From contig CALGIB010000186.1 of the NCBI GenBank assembly GCA_937915955.1, forward strand, positions 1 through 7,676: a DNA stretch of 7,676 bases, read 5' to 3'. The translations under genes were made by a program, and so were the position numbers. Source of the stretch: an uncultured Pseudomonadota bacterium. Its GTDB lineage: Bacteria > Myxococcota_A > UBA796 > CAJQPC01. How positions within the stretch are numbered: position 1 is the first letter of the stretch; every line of letters begins with the position of its first letter. Below, piece after piece: positions 1 to 5,283 of the stretch. The notes below the pieces were generated by a model, which was not told the origin of the DNA, did no database searches, and was given only the letters and a program-made list of their open reading frames with translations.

Positions 1-738
1 GCAGTAGAAGCTCTTCGGCCGCAGGTGAAGATCAAGGCCCCGGAGATGAAGACCTCGGCTGAGATCCTCCAAGTCCTCGCTGTCGGGCTCGGGGTCTACG
101 GGCCGCTGCTGCACCGAGAGAGCGCCGGGCCGATCGTCAGCCAGCTCGCTGCCCGAAAGGGTGAGGCAGGGCAGGTGGCCTTCACTCTCTGGAAGAAGGG
201 GATGTCTTCCTGCTCAGAGAACTCCCTGCGGCAGCACCTGCGCAAGTCGAAGGACCTGAACTCGACCTGGGTCTACAGCTACCCCTCCAGGGGTGGCGTG
301 CGTGAGGTCGGCTTCCTTGTCCAAGAAGAGGCTGCCTTCGACGTGGTCCTGTCCAAGCTGGACATCGCCAAGACGCGCACTGAGGCTGATGCCAAGCGGG
401 AAGAGATCAAGACAGCCAATGCAGTCAAGCGGGAAGCTCCGGCCAAGAGCAAGGTCCCGCGCAAGGCGAAGAAGGCGGCCAAGAAGTTGGCTCTGCCTGT
501 TCCGCCTGTTCCGGTCAAGGCTGCTCCAGTGGCTCCGCCCGCTCCGCCCGCTCTGGTCGTCCCCGAGACCCCAAAGACCTGGGACCACCAGCTCAAGTCA
601 GCCATCAGCATCCTCCTGGCCGAGATGCGGGAGGCCAAGGTCCTGACTGTCGTGGTCAAGTCGGACGGCTCGGTCAGCTTCGAGCGAGAGGTGGTCGTCG
701 TGACGACGGAGCAGGGCTCGATGATGGTCACGGAGTGA
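1..738 (+). CDS. Unknown phage protein with Lys/Pro/Ala-rich linker (5' end cut by window)
   Basis: I do not recognise this protein. The frame is open to the first base of the window. The first candidate start (GTG at 25) has no Shine-Dalgarno sequence, and the ATG at 46 has only a GGAG almost touching it, so the true start probably lies upstream. Counting from GTG 25 (237 residues), about 1-112 look like a compact helical/beta domain that could be winged-helix-like. Residues 113-140 are charged and helical. Residues 141-182 are a disordered linker with Lys/Ala blocks (KAKKAAKK) followed by Pro/Val/Ala runs (PVPPVPV, APPAPPA). Residues 184-237 form a small C-terminal domain with beta-like strands (VLTVVV, REVVVV). 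Two folded parts joined by a basic, Pro-rich tether suggest a DNA- or partner-binding adaptor, but that is inference. Its TGA overlaps the next GTG as GTGA. Confidence 0.75.
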   Translation, partial: AVEALRPQVKIKAPEMKTSAEILQVLAVGLGVYGPLLHRESAGPIVSQLAARKGEAGQVAFTLWKKGMSSCSENSLRQHLRKSKDLNSTWVYSYPSRGGVREVGFLVQEEAAFDVVLSKLDIAKTRTEADAKREEIKTANAVKREAPAKSKVPRKAKKAAKKLALPVPPVPVKAAPVAPPAPPALVVPETPKTWDHQLKSAISILLAEMREAKVLTVVVKSDGSVSFEREVVVVTTEQGSMMVTE

Positions 739-1235
739 TCAGGTCCAGCTCTCTGAGCATGTGGGACACGATCTTCTTGCCGGCTGGGACTTCCCTGGCC
801 GACAAGCAGTTCGTGTACTTCGACACTCCCCTGGGAGGGAAGAGGAACGGGCGGATCCTGGACATCGCAGACACGAACATCCGGGAGGGAGGTCGGCTCC
901 CAACCAACTTCAGCGTTCGCATCACTCGGGTCTCCAGCCTGATCCTGGCCGAGGTGGGGGTGACGCCTGTGGAGCAGTTGGCCCTGTCTGCCGGGAAAGA
1001 CTCGTCCTCAGAGATCGCGGCCCACGGGATTCTTCAGTGGGACTTCCTGCAAACGAGAATCGAAGTAGGCCCGCTCTGGCTGGGAACAGCGAGTCAGGAC
1101 CTCTCGTTGGAGGGGGGAACCACCTTCTCGCTGCTTCTTCGGTTCGGCCGCAGAGCCCCGACGCTGACGCTGCCCCACTTCGTGAGGGTGGGGGTTGAAG
1201 GGACCTACAAGAACGACCTCGGGCAGTACGGATGA
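735..1235 (+). CDS. Unknown beta-rich phage protein, possibly structural
   Basis: 166 residues from GTG 735, which overlaps the previous stop as GTGA. An in-frame ATG at 759 is the alternative, but neither has a strong ribosome binding site, so translational coupling favours GTG 735. The sequence is rich in predicted beta strands (FSVRITRVSSLILAEV, RIEVGPLWLG, TFSLLLRFG, FVRVGVEG) and has no enzymatic motif, signal peptide or membrane segment. The early pattern of a Phe/Tyr-rich strand, then DTNIREGGRLP, then a strand, reminds me of uncharacterised beta-sandwich-like proteins in environmental phage contigs, some of which I suspect are virion components; this is a weak memory-based impression. 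Its place among nucleases argues equally for a replication accessory. A 57-base gap separates it from the exonuclease. Confidence 0.75.
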   Translation: MIRSSSLSMWDTIFLPAGTSLADKQFVYFDTPLGGKRNGRILDIADTNIREGGRLPTNFSVRITRVSSLILAEVGVTPVEQLALSAGKDSSSEIAAHGILQWDFLQTRIEVGPLWLGTASQDLSLEGGTTFSLLLRFGRRAPTLTLPHFVRVGVEGTYKNDLGQYG

Positions 1236-1279
1236 GCGTGACGGATGGCACTCTCCGCGCTACGTGAGAGGGGAGGATG

Positions 1280-1285
1280 AGGAGG
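1280..1285 (+). promoter_or_regulatory. Ribosome binding site for the exonuclease gene
   Basis: A perfect AGGAGG lies 7 bases before the ATG at 1293, inside a purine-rich tract (about 1265-1292). It fixes the start of the exonuclease and is one of the strongest ribosome binding sites in the rightward string, matching the loss of stop/start coupling at this junction. Confidence 0.7.
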
Positions 1286-1292
1286 ACGAGGA

Positions 1293-1994
1293 ATGGCCCC
1301 GAAGGTCTTGGCCTATGACTTGGAGTTCGCTCGTCCGCTGCCCTACGGGGACTGGCGGAGGCAGACTGAATGTGGTGTCGGCGTGCTGGCTTCTTGGTCC
1401 AACCAGGAGAGCGAGCCCCGCATCTGGCTCCCGGATGAGGGGCCTCACATCTGGAAGGACTTCGCCCGCCACGCCCTGGAGCATGAGGTCTTCTTGACCT
1501 GGAACGGTCTGGGCTGCGACGACCCTCTCATCCATGCCTCCTTCCCTCTCTGGGCCGAGGTGCTCAAGTGCGGCAAGCGCCTGGACCTGGGGGCGGTGGT
1601 CGGGCTCTACGCCCTGTCCGCGAAGAAGGAGCTGGACCTGGACTACCTGGGCTCCGTCCTGACGAGGGGCGTGCCCAACAACTACCCAGAGCTGGTCGGC
1701 TACAAGCCCACCGCCAAGGTCAACGTCCGCTCAGGTTGGAGGCTGGAGGCCACCTACTGTACGACCTTCGGCTTGGCGGGCTCCAAGTCGATGCCCGCGG
1801 AGGAGGCCCCGATCCGCTGGCAGGCAGGGAAGCGAGGCGAGGTCATCGGCTACTGCGTCGGAGACGCGAAGCGACTTCTTGACCTCTGGAAGCACGCCTG
1901 GGCAGGAGAGCTGCTCAAGAGCCACCAGGGGCCAGAAGTGCTGGTGCCGCAGGCTGTCCTGGGAGTCTCGGGTGCGGGAGCACGAAGTGGATGA
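1293..1994 (+). CDS. DEDDy-type 3'-5' exonuclease (DnaQ-like, RNase H fold), 3' end probably frameshifted
   Basis: 233 residues as read in one frame. The three exonuclease motifs of the DEDD superfamily are in order. Exo I is D9-x-E11 in VLAYDLEF. Exo II is the N71-G-x3-D76 pattern in TWNGLGCD. Exo III is Y187-x3-D191 in GYCVGD, and the Tyr makes it DEDDy. Between them lies DLDYLGSVL, matching the helix that precedes the LG loop in this family. Such enzymes remove 3' nucleotides using two metal ions bound by the acidic residues. In phages they serve proofreading, end processing or recombination, consistent with the Cas4-like nuclease next door. The start has AGGAGG 7 bases upstream. After about residue 220 the reading frame loses its G/C third-position bias and ends as a Gly/Ala/Ser tail (GVSGAGARSG), while the +1 frame looks coding up to 2046. 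The full product is therefore probably near 250 residues. Confidence 0.85.
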   Translation: MAPKVLAYDLEFARPLPYGDWRRQTECGVGVLASWSNQESEPRIWLPDEGPHIWKDFARHALEHEVFLTWNGLGCDDPLIHASFPLWAEVLKCGKRLDLGAVVGLYALSAKKELDLDYLGSVLTRGVPNNYPELVGYKPTAKVNVRSGWRLEATYCTTFGLAGSKSMPAEEAPIRWQAGKRGEVIGYCVGDAKRLLDLWKHAWAGELLKSHQGPEVLVPQAVLGVSGAGARSG

Positions 1995-2046
1995 CGTGAA
2001 GAAGGCGATCGGCAAGCGCTACATGAACCTGGAGATGAGCTTGTGA
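1951..2046 (+). other. Displaced +1-frame 3' end of the exonuclease gene
   Basis: In the frame one base ahead of the exonuclease frame, the 31 codons from 1951 to 2043 read without a stop, and 28 of 31 end in G or C. The peptide includes WESRVREHEVDDV then KKAIGKRYMNLEMSL: charged, helix-like and protein-like. It ends at TGA 2044-2046, which overlaps the next gene's GTG (2043) by 4 bases, exactly like other junctions here. The exonuclease frame over 1950-1991 has only 6 of 14 G/C third positions. The best reading is a single-base indel (or a programmed +1 shift) between about 1930 and 1970. The alternative is an independent 24-residue ORF from GTG 1972 behind GGGAG (1961-1965). Confidence 0.65.
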
Positions 2047-2960
2047 GTACCTGGCCCGAAGTCGATGACCCTGCCGTGATCTTCACCGGACCCAGCCCCC
2101 GAGGCTGGCACCGGCTCCAGCAGGCTGCGGAGTGCCTCCAGAGGTACGCCTGGAGCTACGAGAACGGTCCGAAGGAGGACATCTCCAAGAAGCCGCCGCT
2201 GGCGATCGGTTCCCTCATCCACCTCGCCCTGGCGCAGTGGTACTCCCGCATGAAGCAGGAGCAGGAGGGCAAGAACCCCAACGAGTTCATGGACCCGGTG
2301 GAGGCAGTGCGCCTCGTGGCCCAAGTTCAGGGGAATGAGAAGCACGTCGCCAACGTGGTGGAGACCTTCCACAACTACCGGAAGCGGTACTGGCAGGACC
2401 TCAACAACCGCCGCATCGTCGCGGTCGAGGTGCTCTACGACGGCACACTCGATCCGGGTCCGATGGAGGCGCTGGCCGGGGAGAAGTCCTACCGGCTGAC
2501 CGGGCGGCTCGACCTGATGTACGAGGACCTCGGAGGGAGGCTCATCGCGTCCGACCACAAGACCACAGGTCGGCTCACCAAGCGGCACAAGGAGTACTTC
2601 GCGGTCTCGGGTCAGATGCTTGGGTACGCCCACATTGTCCGGCAGAAGCATCCCGACCTGGCCTCCTTCGAGATCAACCTCATCCAGCACGCGGGCCAGG
2701 GAGACACGAAGTTCGAGCGCATCTTCCTGCCACGTCGGCCCGCGCTTGAGGCGCAGTTCGTGGCGCGGGCTCGGGACATCGAGAAGTCCATTGAGCTGAT
2801 GCAGGCTGAGATGGCAGCAGGGAAGCGCAAGGTCGACGAGTGGCCCAAGGTCATGAGCGAGCTGGGCTGCTACCACCGCTACGGAGCCTGCGATCACATC
2901 GACAAGTGCATGTACGGGGCCGACGCCAAGAAGGGCGGCTCCTGGTCGTGGGCTGACTGA
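2043..2960 (+). CDS. Cas4/RecB-like PD-(D/E)XK nuclease with predicted Fe-S cluster
   Basis: 305 residues from GTG 2043, with GGAG 8 bases upstream (2031-2034). The core motifs of the RecB/Cas4 (PDDEXK_1-like) nuclease fold are in order: N-terminal helix with C31 (WHRLQQAAECLQRY); G56-x3-H60 (GSLIH); E129 on a strand; G154-R-L-D157; D171-x-K173 (ASDHKTT), the metal-binding pair with the catalytic Lys; and Q191-x3-Y195 (QMLGY). C31 pairs with a C-terminal group C276-x6-C283-x5-C289, the arrangement by which AddB and Cas4 proteins hold a 4Fe-4S cluster; the spacing here is not the classical Cas4 C-x2-C-x5-C. The family degrades DNA ends, usually yielding 3' single strands. No CRISPR genes are nearby, so a role in phage recombination or replication with the exonuclease and the Sak4-like ATPase is the natural inference. 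The stop overlaps the next ATG by one base. Confidence 0.9.
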   Translation: MSTWPEVDDPAVIFTGPSPRGWHRLQQAAECLQRYAWSYENGPKEDISKKPPLAIGSLIHLALAQWYSRMKQEQEGKNPNEFMDPVEAVRLVAQVQGNEKHVANVVETFHNYRKRYWQDLNNRRIVAVEVLYDGTLDPGPMEALAGEKSYRLTGRLDLMYEDLGGRLIASDHKTTGRLTKRHKEYFAVSGQMLGYAHIVRQKHPDLASFEINLIQHAGQGDTKFERIFLPRRPALEAQFVARARDIEKSIELMQAEMAAGKRKVDEWPKVMSELGCYHRYGACDHIDKCMYGADAKKGGSWSWAD

Positions 2961-3451
2961 TGGCTGAGAAGTACAACGCGGTGCTCGGCTCTACGCTCAA
3001 GGACGCCCAGGAGTGGGTGTTTGACAACGCGGAGGAGGGAGCTGAGTGCCCATGTTGCACGCAGCTCGCTCGGCTCTACAAGCGACCCCTGAACAGCACG
3101 ATGGCGCGGGGCCTGATCTGGCTCGTCCTGGCTGCTGGCCCTTCGCGAGCATGGGTTCCCATGAGGAAGACCGGACCGAAGTGGCTCTTGGCCGCCGGAG
3201 GTGAGTTCGCCAAGCTGGCTCACTGGGGCTTGATCGAGGAGCAGCCCAAAGACCCAAAGGACACGGAGAAGAGAACCTCAGGTATCTGGAGACCCACGGA
3301 GAAGGGAGTGTCCTTCGCTCATGCTCGCATCAGGGTCCCGAAGAGGGTTCATCTCTACAACAACATCCAGGTCGGGTGGGACGAGAAGCTGGTCAACATC
3401 CAGCAGGCCCTGGGCAAGAAGTTCAACTACGCCGAGTTGATGGGTCGATGA
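2960..3451 (+). CDS. CPCC-motif phage protein, predicted winged-helix-like
   Basis: 163 residues. The ATG overlaps the previous TGA by one base, with no clear ribosome binding site, so it is probably coupled. An N-terminal ECPCC (C30, C32, C33) precedes YKRPLNSTMARGLIWL, then LAHWGLIEEQ, GIWRPTEKGVSF, a strand with RVPKRVHLYNN, and a C-terminal FNYAELM. I recognise this layout (CPCC, then R/K-xLNS-xMAR, then WGLIE, then a GxWRxTxKG strand-turn, then a Phe-x-Tyr-x-Glu-Leu-Met end) from uncharacterised proteins common in phage replication regions. No biochemical function is known to me. The helix, WGLIE helix and beta-wing order resembles a MarR-like winged helix, and the cysteines could bind zinc or a partner. 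A DNA-binding accessory of the recombination enzymes is inference. Confidence 0.85.
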   Translation: MAEKYNAVLGSTLKDAQEWVFDNAEEGAECPCCTQLARLYKRPLNSTMARGLIWLVLAAGPSRAWVPMRKTGPKWLLAAGGEFAKLAHWGLIEEQPKDPKDTEKRTSGIWRPTEKGVSFAHARIRVPKRVHLYNNIQVGWDEKLVNIQQALGKKFNYAELMGR

Positions 3452-3558
3452 CTCCGGACTTGTCGTGGCTGGAGCTGGTCAAGGCGTTCAGCGCGGCTCG
3501 TGGCTTCGCTACCTGTCCTCCACAGGTCCGGGATAGGAGACAGAATGGAAGATCTTGA
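3448..3558 (+). CDS. Small unknown ORF, 36 residues
   Basis: The ATG at 3448 overlaps the preceding stop as ATGA, the coupling typical of this gene string, and the ORF ends 14 bases into the next gene. The peptide starts MTPDLSWLELVKAFSAARGF, which could form an amphipathic helix; the second half is polar and basic with one Cys. There is no recognisable domain. In its favour, it fills an otherwise empty 93-base gap and its first ~20 codons mostly end in G or C. Against it, the last third contains poor codons and overlaps the next ribosome binding site. It may be a genuine small protein or just a coupling ORF that carries ribosomes to the next start. Confidence 0.4.
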   Translation: MTPDLSWLELVKAFSAARGFATCPPQVRDRRQNGRS

Positions 3559-3865
3559 CGCGCAGCTGATTCATGTGAAGCAGGTCCTCGTAGAGGGGCA
3601 ACTTGCCTTGGTCGCGGCTGAGACAGAGGTCGGCCCTCCCGGCGGGGTGGTCGTCATCATCCGGCCCATCTACGACGACCCTGGCGTCTTCGGAGTCATC
3701 CTCGCTGACATCGTGAGTCACGTCGCCAATGCCTACACGGACAGCGGGTTCGACCCTGTCCGGGCGCGGAATCGGATTCTTGAAGTGCTGGGCGACGAGT
3801 TGGACTTCCCGACAGACACCCCCAGGGCGATTCAGGAGGCAGTCCGTGATGTCCCGGAAGCCTGA
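3545..3865 (+). CDS. Unknown acidic phage protein
   Basis: 106 residues from ATG 3545, chosen because AGGAG (3535-3539) sits 5 bases before it; the in-frame ATG at 3500 has no such site. The product is acidic. An N-terminal helix (MEDLDAQLIHVKQVLVEGQLAL) is followed by a hydrophobic strand after PPGG (VVVIIRP). A helix (FGVILADIVSHVANAY) comes next, then FDPVRARNRILEVLGDELDFP and an acidic tail. I see no catalytic motif, cysteine cluster or membrane anchor. The fold looks like a small alpha/beta protein. It overlaps the following gene by about 17 bases and belongs to the same transcription unit. I cannot assign a function. Confidence 0.75.
   Translation: MEDLDAQLIHVKQVLVEGQLALVAAETEVGPPGGVVVIIRPIYDDPGVFGVILADIVSHVANAYTDSGFDPVRARNRILEVLGDELDFPTDTPRAIQEAVRDVPEA
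3834..3839 (+). promoter_or_regulatory. Ribosome binding site for the cysteine-rich gene
   Basis: AGGAGG inside the end of the upstream gene lies 9 bases before ATG 3849 and 6 bases before the adjoining in-frame GTG 3846, so either codon could initiate; the difference is one residue. Confidence 0.6.
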
Positions 3866-4367
3866 CACCCCCGAGCACGAGGCTAAGTGCGAACGCTGCG
3901 GGGTTGCCTGCCAGGCTGCCGTTCCGATCGGCGACCGGCAGATCGTCATCCCGCAGCTCTGCTGCACCTTCTACGGCACCGCGCCAGACGGGAAGCCGGG
4001 CTGCACGGTCTACGAGGATCGCTTCGAGAAGGCTCCGTGGTGTATGCACACCGACCAGGCCAAGCTCCAAGCAGCCCTTCGCATCGGCTGCCCCTACAAC
4101 TTCCCGGACGTGCCCTTGGGCAAGGAGAGGGTCTCTGACGAGGAGTACCTGAGACTCTGGCCGAAGATCGTTGAGCACCTCTTGGCGCACCCCAACGTCC
4201 AGCCCAACTTCACCTGGGATCGCTTCTTCGCGTGGGCTCACAAGATGGACCCGGAGCACCGCTGGTCCTTGAAGACCAACGTCGCAGGTACAGCAGGCCG
4301 GATCGTGAGGACCAAGACGGCGTGGGGTCGGCTCAGGTCAAGCCTGGTCCGGAAGAGGTCGAAGTGA
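3849..4367 (+). CDS. Cysteine-rich protein with YkgJ-like metal-chelating domain
   Basis: 172 residues from ATG 3849 (GTG 3846 is also possible). The first half carries eight cysteines: C14-x2-C17-x3-C21 (CERCGVAC), then C38-C39, C52, C65 and C81. The segments GCTVYEDRFE and CPY resemble the CxxCGxCC ... Cx(V/I)Yx-R ... C pattern of the YkgJ-type 'zinc- or iron-chelating' domain family, which binds metal through such cysteines and whose reactions are mostly unknown. Here the N-terminal group is CxxCxxxC, not CxxCxxCC, so it is at best a divergent member. The second half (about residues 92-172) is helical, contains WPKIVEHLLAHPN, and ends in a strongly basic tail (RTKTAWGRLRSSLVRKRSK) suited to nucleic acid contact. 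Its TGA overlaps the next GTG. The metal-binding role is inferred from cysteine spacing alone. Confidence 0.8.
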   Translation: MSRKPDTPEHEAKCERCGVACQAAVPIGDRQIVIPQLCCTFYGTAPDGKPGCTVYEDRFEKAPWCMHTDQAKLQAALRIGCPYNFPDVPLGKERVSDEEYLRLWPKIVEHLLAHPNVQPNFTWDRFFAWAHKMDPEHRWSLKTNVAGTAGRIVRTKTAWGRLRSSLVRKRSK

Positions 4368-4744
4368 AGCAGTTCTTGATGAAGTGGTGGGCCTTCTTCC
4401 ATCCCGCAGATGGGTGGGAGAATCGACTTCGCCAGATGAAGTCCGGGAACCACACCTGGGAGGTTCCGGGTCGGCCGGAGCTGCCCAAGTTGGTGCCCTT
4501 CCCGCTGGCGTGGATCCCTCACCGGACGGATCTGACCGAGGAGGACTCCGAGGCTACTCACGCCCGTGGGTTCGAGTTCCTCACGGACACATGCGTCGAC
4601 ACCGGACTCGTCTGTGAGCCTGGTGTCGTCGTGAGCTGCCTGCGGTGTGGAGTCTCGCTCCACCCGCAGGCTGCCAGCATGTACGGCGGCTTCGACCCGC
4701 CCTGTTGCAACAGGTGCAGGCTGGTCGTCAAGCTGCTGTTCTGA
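4364..4744 (+). CDS. Small zinc-ribbon protein of unknown function
   Basis: 126 residues from GTG 4364, which overlaps the previous stop as GTGA. A purine run with GGAAGAGG (4351-4358) lies 5 bases upstream. An in-frame ATG at 4379 would give a protein five residues shorter. The N-terminal half is rich in aromatic and basic residues (MKWWAFFHP, DGWENRLRQ). The C-terminal part has two knuckles, C92-x2-C95-G (CLRCG) and C115-x2-C118 (CNRC), typical of a zinc ribbon, plus C77, C84 and C114. Zinc ribbons in phage proteins usually stabilise nucleic-acid or protein contacts; the specific role is unknown. Its stop codon is immediately followed by the stop codon of the opposite-strand gene, leaving no room for a terminator between them. 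Confidence 0.75.
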   Translation: MKQFLMKWWAFFHPADGWENRLRQMKSGNHTWEVPGRPELPKLVPFPLAWIPHRTDLTEEDSEATHARGFEFLTDTCVDTGLVCEPGVVVSCLRCGVSLHPQAASMYGGFDPPCCNRCRLVVKLLF

Positions 4745-5230
4745 CTACCCGAGAACCCAGCTGGCGGCGTTGGAGCCGATGCCAGAGACGAGCCAACGGG
4801 TGCCGTCGCAGCGCACCGTGACGTGGTCTCCGACGACGCCGCCGGTGCCGTCGAACCCGACCGAGGTGTTGAGGACCGCCGTGACAGCGGCTCCGCCCTC
4901 GACCAGGGCTCCGAGCATGTTCACGCCGTCAGACGTGATGTTCGCGTCGTCGTTGGCAGCCACGGCGAGGATGAAGGTGTACCAGACACCCGCGCTGGTG
5001 GCGGTCGCCGGCAGAGTGATGGCGTAGGGTGCAAGGTTCGGCTGTGTCACAGCGAAGAGAGCACCCGACTGAGCCGTTGTCAGGGCGGTGACCCCTGCGA
5101 TGACAGCACTCTCGTTCTGGATCACACCACCCGTGAAGGTGGTGAGGCCGGAGAAGGTCGTGTCCGCCGTGATGGCGTCGGTCCAAGCAGCGTCGCCGCT
5201 GGTAGCTGTAGTGGCCTGGAGAAGAGGCAT
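4745..5230 (-). CDS. Beta-rich virion-type protein, paralogue of the upstream leftward gene's C-terminal domain
   Basis: 161 residues. The start (CAT at 5228-5230 on the plus strand) is chosen because AGGAG lies 7 bases upstream. Composition is Ala/Thr/Gly/Val-rich with almost no basic residues. Residues 1-45 form a short N-terminal region (TTATSGDAAWTDAI, LTTFTGG). Residues about 48-156 form a beta-rich domain with SGALFAVTQ, then YAITLPA, GVWYTFILAV, DDANITSDG, GDHVTVRCDGTRWLVSGIGSN. The order 'xSGxxF ... xITLPx ... GxxYxFxxA ... GDxVxV ... W' is familiar from fibre, decoration and other structural proteins of environmental phages (family impression, not a database match). The neighbouring leftward gene ends in the same order of motifs, so the two are probably paralogues expressed together. 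Exact virion location is unknown. Confidence 0.8.
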   Translation of the reverse strand: MPLLQATTATSGDAAWTDAITADTTFSGLTTFTGGVIQNESAVIAGVTALTTAQSGALFAVTQPNLAPYAITLPATATSAGVWYTFILAVAANDDANITSDGVNMLGALVEGGAAVTAVLNTSVGFDGTGGVVGDHVTVRCDGTRWLVSGIGSNAASWVLG

Positions 5231-5237
5231 GATGAAG

Positions 5238-5242
5238 CTCCT
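5238..5242 (-). promoter_or_regulatory. Ribosome binding site deciding the start at 5230
   Basis: Read on the minus strand, AGGAG is followed by seven bases and the ATG at 5230. It excludes the long upstream extension of the frame, which would encode an Arg-rich peptide unlike the rest. Upstream it is preceded by a pyrimidine-rich tract containing a direct repeat (plus strand GAAGAAGT at 5243-5250 and 5252-5259). Confidence 0.6.
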
Positions 5243-5283
5243 GAAGAAGTAGAAGAAGTGGCGAAGAGAGAGGCGGGTTCGGA

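Noticed and set aside
2019..2897. Long open frame (292 codons) on the minus strand opposite the Cas4-like nuclease
   Set aside because: The plus-strand product carries the full set of nuclease motifs. The minus frame is the expected mirror of high-GC coding sequence and yields a Leu/Val/Gly/His-rich protein with no recognisable domain.
2043..2960. CRISPR-associated Cas4 within a CRISPR locus
   Set aside because: No repeat-spacer array or other cas gene is visible. The phage-like neighbours make a recombination nuclease the better reading.
4701..4714. Perfect 14-base palindrome CCTGTTGCAACAGG near the convergent junction
   Set aside because: It lies within the zinc-ribbon codons, has no T-run after it, and one perfect 14-base palindrome is about what chance gives in 7.7 kb. 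It is too weak for a terminator or operator call.
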